Shown here: in pieces, positions 27,903-38,600 of the stretch
Layout: every line of letters starts with the position of its first letter
Position numbering within the stretch: the first letter of the stretch is position 1
NCBI RefSeq assembly: GCF_002875945.1
Contig: NZ_MCZK01000006.1
Coordinates: 37,851-101,850, forward strand
From: Vibrio lentus
GTDB lineage: Bacteria; Pseudomonadota; Gammaproteobacteria; Enterobacterales; Vibrionaceae
Direction of reading: 5' to 3'
DNA length: 64,000 bases
Translations under genes and position numbers: made by a program
Notes under the pieces: model-generated
Database searches by the model: none
Told to the model about the DNA's origin: nothing
What the model saw: the letters and a program-made list of their open reading frames with translations, nothing else

Positions 27903-28462
27903 CACCCCTGACGCTGGTCAAATTTTTTCATATTTTTTGGCCAGTCTTCCTGATGATTTTTTACTCACTTCTATGATCCAAGCCAATTTAATCAACAAAA
28001 TTTACCTCCTTAGTTTGAGCCTATTCAAATAAACGTGTCTATTCATGCAATCCCCCACCCATCTATCGTAATTACGATAATTCAAAATCGGATTCTCCGG
28101 TAGATACCACCTATAACACTTTCTATCATTCGGCCAACAAATCAATTCTTAACCTAAACAGCACACCTATAAATGTGTAGATAAATCGCGTTGCGCGCAT
28201 CACGGAGGATGTTCCAAAAACCAATGCAAACCTATTCTCACAATGGTTAACGTTACTTTAAGAATGATTTCTTCAGGTCTAATTAGCCCTGTATTTTTGA
28301 GAATTCGTGGCCAGTTGTGGCGAATCGATTTTTAATTGTTATCTATTACTTTTGTTTATCACACGTCATCGTTTTGACCGATATTCAACACCCTTTCAGA
28401 TGCCATCTAAAAGTCTTGCCTCTCGGCTGCACGTTCTCTCTCCTTACTTTTTAGGTTGAGAT
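27903..28462. other. 560-bp intergenic region with a palindrome
   Basis: No gene is seen. A weak hairpin with G-T pairing around 27914-27950 may end the upstream gene. A perfect 16-bp palindrome lies at 28064-28079. The rest is A+T-rich and should contain the promoter of the adaptor pair at 28463. Confidence 0.5.
28064..28079. promoter_or_regulatory. Perfect 16-bp palindrome
   Basis: TATCGTAATTACGATA is its own reverse complement. It has the form of an operator for a dimeric regulator. It lies 385 bp upstream of the inner-membrane/HlyD pair; the regulator is unknown. Confidence 0.45.
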
Positions 28463-29080
28463 ATGAAATTCCTTAAAATTGTTCTGCAGAAAGTCTGGGC
28501 TGTGGTGATGGTTCTCATCAAGTTCTGTCTATTTATGGCACTCATGTTTGCAGGTGCTTGGGTGCTCGCTCCGATGGGTAAAATCCACTCTAAAGACATC
28601 GATCTTTCTCAGTTCAATAACCATCCGAACGAGATGATGATGACGTTCTTCCAAACTGAGTTCTTCTCCGGTTATCTATTTTCCGTAACGATGGCTGTGG
28701 TTCTTGCTGCGATTTACGGCATGTGGCAGGTACACGAAGTCGGTGTCCATAAAGCGAAAGAACACAAAAGTGCTCACGTACAAATTGTCTTCGCACTCTC
28801 TCTTTGTGGCTTGTTCATTAGCAAAACCTTCTGGGTAATCGCACTGGTTATTGCACTCGCTAACTGGAAACACATCGGTCAATCGATCAGTGATGTGATT
28901 CGTCGTGGTGTTCAACCTAAATCAGTTAGGAGCAAGTCTGTTGAGAATGAGTCTTCTAAAACAGATGCAACTCCAACCAAAGATGAGAACAAGACAAGCG
29001 ACGACAGCAAAGTAACCGACGAACAAGCAACAAAAAAAGCAGAGTCTGAACAGACACCCACTGGAAAAGAGGCCGCATAA
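28463..29080 (+). CDS. Inner-membrane protein with charged tail
   Basis: A 205-aa protein with membrane helices at about residues 12-36, 70-90 and 106-135. A highly hydrophilic C-terminal tail of about 55 residues, rich in Lys, Glu, Thr and Ser, follows. AGGTTGAG precedes the start. The stop overlaps the start of a HlyD-type adaptor gene (TAATG), so the two are coupled. It does not look like an ABC, RND or MFS pump. The arrangement recalls E. coli YibI-YibH and YiaW-YiaV pairs, but the protein is longer. Function unknown. Confidence 0.75.
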   Translation: MKFLKIVLQKVWAVVMVLIKFCLFMALMFAGAWVLAPMGKIHSKDIDLSQFNNHPNEMMMTFFQTEFFSGYLFSVTMAVVLAAIYGMWQVHEVGVHKAKEHKSAHVQIVFALSLCGLFISKTFWVIALVIALANWKHIGQSISDVIRRGVQPKSVRSKSVENESSKTDATPTKDENKTSDDSKVTDEQATKKAESEQTPTGKEAA

Positions 29081-30069
29081 TGAAAGAGATGATGATCCCA
29101 TACATTCTGATTGTATGGTCCCTGTTCGCGACTGGCGCATTAAAAAAGAGCATTAAGAACTACACGTGGGCTGCGATTGGCGGTGCCGTGATTCTAGGTT
29201 TATTGGCTATCGTGTCTCGCCTATGGGCTCCGGTTGATATGACCAATTCGACAACGGTTAAAGCGCCACACGCTGTGATGTCTCCAATCTTTGGCCAACA
29301 GATTGATGAAGTGTTTGTTGATCACAACCAAATCGTTAAGAAAGGCGATGTCATTTATACCTTAGTCGATATCGACTCAGCCGCAGACAAAGCGAAGATT
29401 GAGTCTGAGATCGTGCAAAAAGAAGAAGAGATCAAACAGATGTCTCGCGATTTAGATCGCGCAGAAACATCGCCTGAAATCTTCAACATGCGTGACGTGG
29501 AAAAATACAACTCAGACCTTCGCGTGATGCATGCTGAACTGACATCATTAAAAGCCGATCTACAGAAAGTAAACTGGGCGCAAGATAAGAAAACCATCAA
29601 AGCAGAATTTGACGGCCAAGTATCGATAGTCAACATTGCTGAAGGTTCTGTGATGGGTAACATGCACCTTTACAACACCAGTAAAAAGTTCCTAGAGATG
29701 CGTATCTCAGATCAAACTTACGGCTATGTTCAAGTAGGTGATTTTGCAGAGTTCTTTGTGGATGCTTACCCTGGTCACGTATTCAGAGCCAAAGTTCATA
29801 GCTTTACCACAGGTACAGGTGAGTCGAGTATTTCTCCACTTCAAGGACCACAAAGCGTTGGTCAACACGTAGTGCAAAATGGCAATGGCCTAGGCCGTAC
29901 TATCGTACTCGAAATCTTCGAACCAGAAGGTTACAACATCCCAATTGGCGCAGCTGGTTCTGCTTGGATTTCAGCTGAGAAGCCGCATCCATTCTGGGGC
30001 TTCATTGATGTGATTGGCGCAGCAACCGTTCGCCTACAATCGTACAAGTCTTACCTAGGCGCTTGGTAA
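29080..30069 (+). CDS. HlyD-family periplasmic adaptor
   Basis: A 329-aa membrane-fusion-type protein. Two N-terminal hydrophobic helices (about 6-20 and 30-48) precede a barrel-sandwich domain (VMSPIFGQQIDEVFVDHNQIVKKGDVIY) and a coiled-coil hairpin of about residues 105-170. A return lipoyl half (IKAEFDGQVSIVNIAEGSVM) and a beta-barrel domain follow. HlyD/EmrA-like adaptors bridge inner-membrane pumps to TolC, yet no pump lies alongside. The coupled small membrane protein is the only partner. A bidirectional terminator follows. Confidence 0.85.
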   Translation: MKEMMIPYILIVWSLFATGALKKSIKNYTWAAIGGAVILGLLAIVSRLWAPVDMTNSTTVKAPHAVMSPIFGQQIDEVFVDHNQIVKKGDVIYTLVDIDSAADKAKIESEIVQKEEEIKQMSRDLDRAETSPEIFNMRDVEKYNSDLRVMHAELTSLKADLQKVNWAQDKKTIKAEFDGQVSIVNIAEGSVMGNMHLYNTSKKFLEMRISDQTYGYVQVGDFAEFFVDAYPGHVFRAKVHSFTTGTGESSISPLQGPQSVGQHVVQNGNGLGRTIVLEIFEPEGYNIPIGAAGSAWISAEKPHPFWGFIDVIGAATVRLQSYKSYLGAW

Positions 30070-30106
30070 ACAAGTTACTCACTAACAGTTAAATAAAAGA
30101 CAAACA

Positions 30107-30133
30107 AAAATACCCCGCTGGTCGGGGTATTTT
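30107..30133. terminator. Bidirectional terminator
   Basis: AAAATACCCCG (30107-30117) and its complement (30123-30133), between the convergent adaptor gene and cyoE. Confidence 0.88.
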
Positions 30134-30173
30134 ATTTGTGCGAATAGCTTAATAGATTATCCCTGCTTAAACC

Positions 30174-31043
30174 TCACAAAAAAGGCAGTGGAATCAGTTC
30201 GAGCCCGAGGACACCACTGATACTCATCACCACCAGCAGAGAGACCTTGAAGACGGTCTTTGACCACTGAATGTAGTTGAGGCAATCGACTTTTCGAAAT
30301 GTCACTTTGGTCCACATAAAGCAAACCGCTGCCGACACCGCTAGGTATTCGTAACCCGCTTCTCCGAGCAAAAATAGCCCCAGAGCAACCGCGCCAAACG
30401 CCACCACATACGCTTTCATGTGTTGATGTGCTTTGTCGACGCCCTCTTTCACCGGTAACACAGGAATGCCTGCATCGCGGTAGTCTTGAATGCGAAACAT
30501 CGCAATCGCATACGAGTGTGGCATCTGCCATAAACAGAACATGATGAACAATAGAACGGCTTCTAAGCTCAGGTAGTTCGTGACACCAAGGTAGCCAACT
30601 AGCGGCGGAACCGCGCCAGAAATACTGCCGACTAAGGTGCCGTAAACGGAATTACGCTTGTACCACATGGTGTAAAAAAAGACGTAAAACACATAGCCAA
30701 GCAACACCACCACCGCAGACATCGGATTAACGAATTGAAACAGCAGCGCCGTGCCTGCCAACAACATGACTAACGCATAGATAAACGCCACGTCTGTGTT
30801 GATGTTGCCCTGAACCAATTCACGGTTCTGGGTACGTTTCATTTTCTGATCGATATCTCGGTCAAAGATGTTGTTCACCACACAACCTGATGCAATCACA
30901 AGCCCTACACCCGCTAACGTTGTCAGTAACAACATCGCACTGGCTGGTTCTGTTTTTGCAGCGAGGAAGAACCCCGCCGCAACAGAAATCAGGTTGCCGA
31001 AAATGATGCCCGGTTTGGCAATAGACAAATAACTTTTCAGCAT
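30174..31043 (-). CDS. cyoE: Heme O synthase (protoheme IX farnesyltransferase)
   Basis: A 289-aa polytopic UbiA-family prenyltransferase that farnesylates heme B to heme O for the oxidase encoded upstream. The prenyl-diphosphate motif is NNIFDRDID near residues 57-65, and the second conserved loop reads YRDAGIPVLPV. The length equals the family. It is the last gene of cyoABCDE, 8 bp after cyoD. Confidence 0.95.
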   Translation of the reverse strand: MLKSYLSIAKPGIIFGNLISVAAGFFLAAKTEPASAMLLLTTLAGVGLVIASGCVVNNIFDRDIDQKMKRTQNRELVQGNINTDVAFIYALVMLLAGTALLFQFVNPMSAVVVLLGYVFYVFFYTMWYKRNSVYGTLVGSISGAVPPLVGYLGVTNYLSLEAVLLFIMFCLWQMPHSYAIAMFRIQDYRDAGIPVLPVKEGVDKAHQHMKAYVVAFGAVALGLFLLGEAGYEYLAVSAAVCFMWTKVTFRKVDCLNYIQWSKTVFKVSLLVVMSISGVLGLELIPLPFL

Positions 31044-31051
31044 ACCCTAGC

Positions 31052-31363
31052 CTACAACTTCATGTTGACGTTCATGTTGTAGATGATCCATACCGAGCCA
31101 GCGATAAGAATCAATACAACAATGGCGGTAAACATCAGTGACACCAAGTTCCAACGCCCATCGGACGATTTCGCTTCCATGTGCAAGAAGTACTTAAAGT
31201 GCACAAAGATTTGTACTAGCGCACAACCGAACAAGATCACGTAAGTTTCAGTGCTTGGTAACGCATGCGACCACACAATGTAGAACGGAATAATGGTCAG
31301 AATCAGTGACGCAATAAAGCCTTTCACGTAATCCGTTGCACCGCTATCTAGATGCTGTTCCAT
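31052..31363 (-). CDS. cyoD: Cytochrome bo quinol oxidase subunit IV
   Basis: A 103-aa inner-membrane protein with three helices, the small accessory subunit of the bo3 quinol oxidase. I start it at ATG 31363 ([16 protein letters not shown]), which overlaps the cyoC stop codon. This gives the family length; the longer open frame to 31408 lies inside cyoC. The ALVQIFVHFKYFLHM segment is typical. Confidence 0.93.
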   Translation of the reverse strand: MEQHLDSGATDYVKGFIASLILTIIPFYIVWSHALPSTETYVILFGCALVQIFVHFKYFLHMEAKSSDGRWNLVSLMFTAIVVLILIAGSVWIIYNMNVNMKL

Positions 31364-31980
31364 TACATCACCCCCATTAAGTACACGATGGTAAATACAC
31401 AAATCCAAACGATATCAAGGAAGTGCCAGAACAAGCTCAAGCACTGGAAGCGCATCGACATGTTATCGTTCAAGCCTTTGGTTGATAGTTGGTGATACGC
31501 CACTGCCATCCAAATCAAACCGAACGTTACGTGCAAACCGTGTGTACCAACCAAGGTAAAGAACGCAGAAAGGAACGCACTCTCTTGAGGACCATAGCCT
31601 TCTGCAATCAAATGATGAAACTCATACACTTCCATACAGATAAAGGCTAAGCCCAATACGAAAGTAACTTTTATCCATCGCTTCAGTCCGGTCACGTCTT
31701 TGCGCTTCATTGCAATCATGCCAAAGCCAAAGGTGATACTACTGAACAGCAGCATCATGGTTTCGACAAACACGAACGGCAGTTCAAAGATGTCTTTACC
31801 TGTCGGCCCTGCGATAGATCCACTCTCAAGCACGGCATAAGTCGCGAAAAGCGTGGCAAACAGGACACAGTCACTCATCAAGTAAACCCAGAAGCCAAAC
31901 AACTTATTGCCCGCAGCTTCGTGGTGATGATCATGCGAGTGTGCAAGATCATAAGTGTGTGACGGAGTATTAGCTTGCAT
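31363..31980 (-). CDS. cyoC: Cytochrome bo quinol oxidase subunit III
   Basis: A 205-aa inner-membrane subunit with five predicted helices. [19 protein letters not shown] and [14 protein letters not shown] are family hallmarks. A His-rich N-terminus (HSHDHHHE) is present. I start it at ATG 31980, overlapping the end of cyoB by 11 bp; its stop overlaps the cyoD start. These overlaps indicate tight translational coupling. Confidence 0.94.
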   Translation of the reverse strand: MQANTPSHTYDLAHSHDHHHEAAGNKLFGFWVYLMSDCVLFATLFATYAVLESGSIAGPTGKDIFELPFVFVETMMLLFSSITFGFGMIAMKRKDVTGLKRWIKVTFVLGLAFICMEVYEFHHLIAEGYGPQESAFLSAFFTLVGTHGLHVTFGLIWMAVAYHQLSTKGLNDNMSMRFQCLSLFWHFLDIVWICVFTIVYLMGVM

Positions 31981-34048
31981 ACGTCGTCTCCAAGTCATCT
32001 TTATTGTTGTTATCACTGTCACCGTCAGCGCTGTTACCACGACCAGAATTGTCGCCTTTCACTGACTGTTTCTTTGCTTCTTCAAGTTGTGCACGTCGAG
32101 TCGCTTCAATCGCTTTGATCTCTTCAACTTCCACGTAGTAGTCCACATCGTCGTTGTAGCTGTGTTGAATACACGTCACCACGATGCCTACTAGGCTTGC
32201 CGCCGCTAGCCACCAGATGTACCAGATCATTGCGAAGCCAAATGCCAACGCCCATGCAGACACATAAATGCCTGTTGGTGTGTTCTTCGGCATGTGAATA
32301 CGTTCGTATTCTTCTTCCTGAGTTGGATCAAACTCACCACTTTGCTTTTGATACCAGAACGAATCGATCTCATCGCCCTTAGGCAGTTTTGCAAAGTTGT
32401 AGAACGGCGGTGGTGAAGACGTTGCCCATTCGAATGTTCGTCCGCCCCACGGGTCACCGGTTAGATCTCGGTTTTGGTCGCGGTCACGAACACTCACGTA
32501 AATCTGCACGAACTGACAAACAACACCCATCGCAATCACGCCCGTACCTGCAGCCGCAACCGCCAGTAAAGGGAAGAACTCAGGATTGATGTCTTGGCTC
32601 AAACGACGCGTCATGCCCATAAAGCCCAGAGCGTAAAGCGGCAAGAACGCCATTAAGAAACCAATGATCCAGCAGTAGAATGCGCGTTTGCCCCAAAGCT
32701 CATTCAGAGTGAAACCGGTCGCTTTCGGGAACCAGTAGCCAATTGCTGCAAAACAACCGAATACTACGCCGCCGATGATCACGTTGTGGAAGTGCGCAAT
32801 CAGGAATACCGAGTTATGCAGAATGAAATCCGCGCCCGGAACCGCCATCAACACGCCCGTCATACCACCAACGGTAAAGGTGATAAGGAAGCCCACGGTC
32901 CACATCATTGGCGTGGTAAAGCGGATACGACCTTTGTACATGGTGAACAGCCAGTTGAAGATCTTAACCCCGGTTGGGATAGAGATAATCATGGTCGCGA
33001 TGCCGAAGAAGGCATTCACATTGGCGCCAGAACCCATGGTAAAGAAGTGATGCAGCCAAACCACAAACGCTAAAATAGTGATCGCCACCGTCGCCCATAC
33101 CAGCGAGGTATAACCAAACAGCTTTTTGCGAGAGAAGGTTGCCGTCACTTCAGAGAACACACCGAAGATAGGCAAAATCAGGATGTACACCTCAGGGTGT
33201 CCCCATGCCCAAATCAGGTTCACATACATCATCACGTTGCCACCAAGGTCGTTGGTGAAGAAGTGTGTGCCGATGTATCTATCCAACGTCAGTAGCGCGA
33301 TAGTAACCGTTAAGATAGGGAAAGAGATAATGATCAGGATGTTGGCACACAAAGATGCCCACGTGAATACTGGCATCTTCATCATTGGCATAGACGGAGT
33401 ACGCATGCGCAAAATAGTCGCGAAGAAGTTCACACCCGTTAATGTGGTACCCACACCGGATATTTGCAGCGCCCATATCCAATAATCGACCCCGACTCCC
33501 GGACTGGCCTCAATGCCAGAAAGCGGCGGATACGCCAACCAACCCGTACGGCCAAATTCACCTAAGCCCAATGACATGTTGGTTAGGATGATACCCACCA
33601 CAAACAGCCAGAAGCTCAGGTTATTCAGATAAGGGAATGCAACATCACGAGCACCAATTTGCAGCGGCACGATGATGTTCATCAGGCCGATAACCAAAGG
33701 CATCGCGACGAAGAAAATCATGATCACGCCGTGAGCCGTGAAGATCTGGTCATAGTGGTGCGGAGGTAAATAGCCCGTCTCACCGGCTGCAGAAAGCAAT
33801 TGCTGACTACGCATCATTACTGCATCGGCAAAGCCACGAACTAACATCACCATTGCCACAGCAATGTACATGAAGCCCAATTTTTTGTGGTCTACAGAAG
33901 TAAACCATTCATTCCAAAGGTATTGCCACTTACCGGCTTTTGTTACCGCATACACCACTAAACCACCCACTAAAGCGATCATGGTTAACGTGAACAAAAT
34001 AATGGGTTCGTGGTAGGGAATTGAGTCTAGAGTTAATCTTCCAAACAT
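31970..34048 (-). CDS. cyoB: Cytochrome bo quinol oxidase subunit I
   Basis: A 692-aa catalytic subunit that oxidises ubiquinol, reduces oxygen and pumps protons. It has the heme-copper core [17 protein letters not shown] (CuB His and cross-linked Tyr region), WLHHFFTMG with two CuB His, and HFHNVIIGG with heme ligands. E. coli CyoB has 663 residues; the extra length is a hydrophilic C-terminal tail rich in Asn, Asp, Gly and Ser. Confidence 0.96.
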   Translation of the reverse strand: MFGRLTLDSIPYHEPIILFTLTMIALVGGLVVYAVTKAGKWQYLWNEWFTSVDHKKLGFMYIAVAMVMLVRGFADAVMMRSQQLLSAAGETGYLPPHHYDQIFTAHGVIMIFFVAMPLVIGLMNIIVPLQIGARDVAFPYLNNLSFWLFVVGIILTNMSLGLGEFGRTGWLAYPPLSGIEASPGVGVDYWIWALQISGVGTTLTGVNFFATILRMRTPSMPMMKMPVFTWASLCANILIIISFPILTVTIALLTLDRYIGTHFFTNDLGGNVMMYVNLIWAWGHPEVYILILPIFGVFSEVTATFSRKKLFGYTSLVWATVAITILAFVVWLHHFFTMGSGANVNAFFGIATMIISIPTGVKIFNWLFTMYKGRIRFTTPMMWTVGFLITFTVGGMTGVLMAVPGADFILHNSVFLIAHFHNVIIGGVVFGCFAAIGYWFPKATGFTLNELWGKRAFYCWIIGFLMAFLPLYALGFMGMTRRLSQDINPEFFPLLAVAAAGTGVIAMGVVCQFVQIYVSVRDRDQNRDLTGDPWGGRTFEWATSSPPPFYNFAKLPKGDEIDSFWYQKQSGEFDPTQEEEYERIHMPKNTPTGIYVSAWALAFGFAMIWYIWWLAAASLVGIVVTCIQHSYNDDVDYYVEVEEIKAIEATRRAQLEEAKKQSVKGDNSGRGNSADGDSDNNNKDDLETTYAS

Positions 34049-34053
34049 GACGA

Positions 34054-34950
34054 TTATCCTTGGGTTTCCGGCAAACAGTTCATTGAACCAGGGTGCTGGG
34101 TCACGACATCAGTGAATAAAAATGGTGGGATACTGGAGAAAAAAGTCACAGGTTCAGCAACACTTGGCGCAGCCAATGAACGGAATTGCTCCCAGTCTTC
34201 AATACGGTCTGGGCTAGCTTTCACTTTTTCCACCCAGTTTAGAAACGCCACTTGGTCAGGCATTGCTGATGCGGTGAATTTCATTTGAGAGAACCCTTTA
34301 CCACTGTAGTTCGATGCAAAACCTTTGAAGTCACCTTCATGGTTAGCAATCAAGTTCAGCTTGGTCACCATTCCCGGCATCGCGTAGATCTGCGAACCAA
34401 GACGCGGGATAAAGAACGCGTTCATGATGTTGTCTGAAGTTAGCTTAAACGTCACCGGTACATCTTTCGGGAACGCAACATAGTTAACCGTCGCAATGTT
34501 TTGCTCCGGATAGATGAACAGCCACTTCCAGTCCAGAGAGACCACTTCTATCACCATAGGTTGCACATCACTTTCCAGAGGCTTTGAAGGCTCTAGTTCG
34601 TGTGTTGTTCGCCAAGTGATGGTGGCAAGAATCGCGATGATGATGATTGGAATCGTCCATACCACCACTTCGATCTTGGTTGAGTGCGCCCAGTCAGGTG
34701 CATACTCTTCTGTGTTATTACTTTCGCGGTATCTATAGGCAAAGTAGATGGTCATCAGAATCACGGGGATGACGACAATCAGCATCAGCAACAGAGCCGT
34801 GATTATCAGCTCCTTTTCCTGAACGCCAACGCTACCTTTTGGGTCGAGCAATGCGGAGTTACATCCTTCGAGCATCAGGACGGTTCCCACCAAACCAATC
34901 CTCGACAGATTTGCTCTCGATAAAATGCGTTTATATCTTGAAGCTTCCAT
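34054..34950 (-). CDS. cyoA: Cytochrome bo quinol oxidase subunit II
   Basis: A 298-aa lipoprotein subunit. The lipobox LEGC places the lipidated Cys at residue 30 after a basic N-terminus. Two membrane helices follow, then a periplasmic cupredoxin domain that lacks the CuA ligands, as expected for quinol rather than cytochrome c oxidases. [21 protein letters not shown] is cut from the usual quinol oxidase pattern. It is the first gene of the operon; 5 bp separate it from cyoB. Confidence 0.95.
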   Translation of the reverse strand: MEASRYKRILSRANLSRIGLVGTVLMLEGCNSALLDPKGSVGVQEKELIITALLLMLIVVIPVILMTIYFAYRYRESNNTEEYAPDWAHSTKIEVVVWTIPIIIIAILATITWRTTHELEPSKPLESDVQPMVIEVVSLDWKWLFIYPEQNIATVNYVAFPKDVPVTFKLTSDNIMNAFFIPRLGSQIYAMPGMVTKLNLIANHEGDFKGFASNYSGKGFSQMKFTASAMPDQVAFLNWVEKVKASPDRIEDWEQFRSLAAPSVAEPVTFFSSIPPFLFTDVVTQHPGSMNCLPETQG

Positions 34951-35421
34951 TAACTTTCTCGATGGTTATCCAGCCTCAGAACGAACGCCCGAGTACTGGT
35001 TGTCATGGTCATTAGAATATTTATGTGTTGAGCATGTGAAACGACGCATCTCAAAGCGAAACTGAATTAAACCCATCTCAACACAGTTAAAACGACAGCA
35101 CAGCGCAGCCGAAACATTGCCGCGCGGTTAAAACCACACAAAAAACATGACTTAATTGTTACACTTTGAAATACATTGTTACATTTGGCGCATTATGAGG
35201 AGTCGAAATTGAAAGCTCACCAAACAAACTTGGAAACTAACCTTCCAGTTATGAAAGTGAAACATGGAAAACAGAGAGGAAATCAGCTGCACGACATAGA
35301 TGTGCTACACATGCAAAACCAACGCTGATAAGGGATGAGTAAGAATCTTAGAAACTAGCGACCAACAACGATGAAGCGAGGTGATGTTTGGGTACATTAG
35401 AAAGAGCGAATTAAACAAAGC
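34951..35421. other. cyoA upstream region
   Basis: No firm gene. It holds the cyo promoter and two direct repeats of ATTGTTACA (35155-35163 and 35175-35183). A short TTG-started frame with GAGGAG upstream (35208-35330, 40 codons) is possible but unsupported. A nine-codon frame MKRGDVWVH at 35371-35397 resembles the start of a MazF/PemK toxin. Confidence 0.4.
35155..35187. promoter_or_regulatory. Direct repeats upstream of cyoA
   Basis: ATTGTTACA occurs twice with 20-bp periodicity, each followed by a TTTG. TGTTA is the ArcA half-site core and ArcA represses cyo in E. coli, but the spacing is not the usual 11 bp, so the assignment is tentative. Confidence 0.3.
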
Positions 35422-35424
35422 GTG

Positions 35425-35649
35425 ATGAACGTCAAATTTATGAATTCACATAGGATTTTAATGGTATTTAGAAAAGATATTGCTCCAATCGGAAACCCAT
35501 TAGATATTCGAATAACACACGGCTCTTCATTGATAATAATGCCAGTTAGGTGTCGAAAAACAGTGGCAAAGATCGACCTGGAAAGCCGATTTGATGAGTA
35601 TTTTGATCTGTTTAAAGTGGGTATTACTCCCCTCAAAGGAGAGGAGTAA
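35425..35649 (+). CDS. MazE-like antitoxin remnant (tentative)
   Basis: A 74-aa frame. Its second half (PLDIRITHGSSLIIMPVR, then DEYFDLFKVGITPLKGEE) resembles the C-terminal half of MazE/AbrB-type antitoxins, which read like PVDIRxExGxIVIxPVR and DELLxGITPENxHEE. The N-terminal swapped-hairpin part is not recognisable and no complete toxin gene follows. A frame giving MKRGDVWVH, toxin-start-like, sits just upstream and in phase, split off by a stop. It ends within a hairpin that may terminate the convergent pump gene. Probably a decayed toxin-antitoxin locus. Confidence 0.35.
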   Translation: MNVKFMNSHRILMVFRKDIAPIGNPLDIRITHGSSLIIMPVRCRKTVAKIDLESRFDEYFDLFKVGITPLKGEE

Positions 35650-35650
35650 T
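35623..35650. terminator. Hairpin at end of RND operon
   Basis: ATTACTCC (35623-35630) pairs with GGAGTAAT (35643-35650), with CTC/GAG inside and one mismatch. It lies just past the RND pump stop but has no T run. Confidence 0.45.
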
Positions 35651-35667
35651 CGTCATTAAGAGAGGGA

Positions 35668-38600
35668 TTATTCTGTTGCTGTGACGACTTTCTTGCGCTG
35701 GTTTTTAGTCATTAAGTGATAAACCACAGGCACAAAGTAGAAAGAAATAAGCGTGGTTAATACCGTTCCGCCCACAATTGCGACCGCGAACGGAGGCCAG
35801 AAGCCACCACCAGCGATGATCAATGGCATAAAACCGCCAACGGTTGTGATCGTGGTTGAACTGATATGACGAGTACACGACATCACGGCCTCAACTACCG
35901 CATCCACATTGCCTGATGAAGCTTGTTCATCCAGTTTCAATTCCGTCAGAATCACGATGGCAGCATTAATCGCTAAGCCCGCAATCCCGAGCATGGCTAT
36001 GATCACCGTAAAACCAAATGGATACCCGAAGATCCACACCGACAGCAAACCTAGGCCACCAGCCAATCCTGCTACCATGAAGATGATGCTACTCATTCGG
36101 AACGAGTTAAACGACATCACCACCACCAACACCATCAATACCACCACAACGGCGACATTCGAGATAAGGCTGTTGACTGAATTGTCACGCTCAGCGGATT
36201 CACCACCAAAACCTATCGTATAGCCCGATGGCATCTCATAGCTTTCTAAGCGTTTTTGGAACTCATTAAGGACAGTTTGAGGCAAGACACCCGCTTCAAT
36301 GTAACCCTCAATGGTATTCACACGCTGCCCGTTACGACGAGTAATCGCGCCGCGACTGGTGGTCAGTTCAAGCTCTGCCAGAGTCGAAACATTAATCCCC
36401 GTGGAGTAGACATCAGAACTGATTGGCAAACGAATATTGCTTAAGTGCGCCAAGTTTTCACGCGCATCATCCGCGACACGAACACGGATTGGCACCGATT
36501 CACTGCCCTCAATCACTGAGCCACTTTCACGACCTGTAAGCGTAGTTTGAAGCATGCCAGCAAACTGATTGAGTGAAATCCCGTTAAGTTTCGCGGTGTC
36601 TTCATCGACCTTTAACCACACTTTAGGCGTACCAGGCTGCAGTGTTTCTCGCGTGTGAGTAACATGAGGAACACCTGCCAAAATCAAACGTACATCTTCA
36701 CCAATCGCTTTTAACGTATCGAGGTTTTCACCATACACACGCAGCTCAACTGGCGCAGTAAATGGAGGCCCTTGATTAAGCTTTCGTACCAAGATTTGTG
36801 CTTCCGGCACCTCGTTATCTAACACCTTTTGCAACTCAGGAATCAGCGCATTGGCTTGGTCAAAGTTCTCTGTTTTGACCATCGCTTGCGAGAAGTAAGG
36901 CGCATTGTTTTGCCTTGCCTGCAAGTTGTAATAGAAAGATGGGAAGTTAGCGCCCACTAGCCAATCTATACGCTCTACTTCTGGATAGCGATGAATGATG
37001 TCGTCGATTTTTTCAGAGGTGTTTTTCGTCGCATAAATGCTCGCTTGAGGCGGCATGTACACCTGAATCTCAAACATGTCTCGATCTGATGGCGGGAAGA
37101 ACTGCTCAGTCAGTTGAGACATACTCCAGTAGCCAGTAAACGGAACCAACAAAACCAAAGCAATAGTGATGATTGGATGCGTGACACCAAAGCGAACAGA
37201 AGACGAAAACCAACGTGTTAAAGCGGGGATTCTTAAGCCCGTCATGTACCAATGGTGCTGCCCTTTCTTATCAACGTCGCTGAGTTGTTTAGGCAGTAAC
37301 TTGGTCGCTAAACCTGCGATTAAGGTATGCGAAATCACGTAAGAACCGATCAATGAGAACGACACAGTAATCGCGATGCCACCGACAAACTCACCCGAAG
37401 CACCCTGCATCAGAATGATCGGCGCAAACGCCAATACCGTGGTTAATGTTGAGCCCAGTAACGGCACCCATAAATGTTTCAATGCATTCATGGTCGCTTC
37501 TGCTCGCTGTTGTCCTTTCAAGCGATACGCCTGAATGGTATCAACCATTACCACCGCGTTATCCACCATGATCCCGAGCGCTACGATTAAGCCAGTCACC
37601 GACATCTGGTTGATTGGCACACCGGTCATCTTCATGATCGACAGCGTAAGCAGTGAAGTCAGTGGCAGAGAAATCGCCACCAATATTGCGGCGCGCACAC
37701 CTAAGGTCACGAACAGAACAATCAAGATCAAGCCAAAACCGATCATCAAGCTTTTGCCTAAATCGTCTAAACGAGTTTCGGTATAGCCTTGCTGATTGAA
37801 CAACACGGTGACATCGATATTGCTGGGCAGCTCTTGTTGAAACTTCTCAATAAGAGCATTCGCTCGTGATGTCCAATTATCGACACGAAGATCAGGATGC
37901 ATTCTTGCTGCGACAATCACGCCCGGCTCACCATCAATAATGGCAATCTGATCTTGTGGGGTTTTCTCGCCACGTCTCACCGATGCAATGTCTTCCATGC
38001 GGATGATGTGACCATTGCTGTCAGTCGCGATTGGGACTTGCTTAATACGTTCAATGGAATCAAGTTCAGACTGGATTTCTAAGCCGAAACGAGAATAAGC
38101 ACTGACCAATTCACCTGCCGAGTTCTTAGCATCAGCCCCTTCCAAAGATTCTGCGATATTGGCACTGGAACGACCTAGCGCGGCAGCATCGGCAGTGCGT
38201 AAACTGATTTGAATCTCTTCTTGTGGCATCCCGTATTCATCAACGAATTCAGTTCCCGACAAGGTTCGTAATCGCTTAGCGAGTTCTTTGGCATAACGCC
38301 CGAGTGTTAATCGGTCAGGCTCACCGGCACCAGACCAAGTCAGCGCAGTAATCGTGGTAAAAGCGTAGGTGTGGTCACTGTCGAGATCGGGAGAATGAGA
38401 ACCCGCAGGTAAAATGGATTCGATGTCAGACAGTTTGTCACGCGCTTGAGACCAAACCGGCTCTGGCTCGGTGATGGTGTCATTCAATTCGAGCGTGACA
38501 ATAGACACGCTCGGCCTTGAAGTTGAACTCACCAGTTTAACTTCACTCAGCTCACGCAGTTTGTTCTCAATTACCTCAGTAACTAAGGTTTCAACACGCT

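Noticed and set aside
32775..33485. Long plus-strand frames inside cyoB
   Set aside because: They are antisense shadows of the highly conserved cyoB coding sequence.
35208..35330. Small TTG-started frame with GAGGAG upstream
   Set aside because: No recognisable protein, rare start codon, and it overlaps the cyo promoter region; the ribosome-site match alone is not enough.
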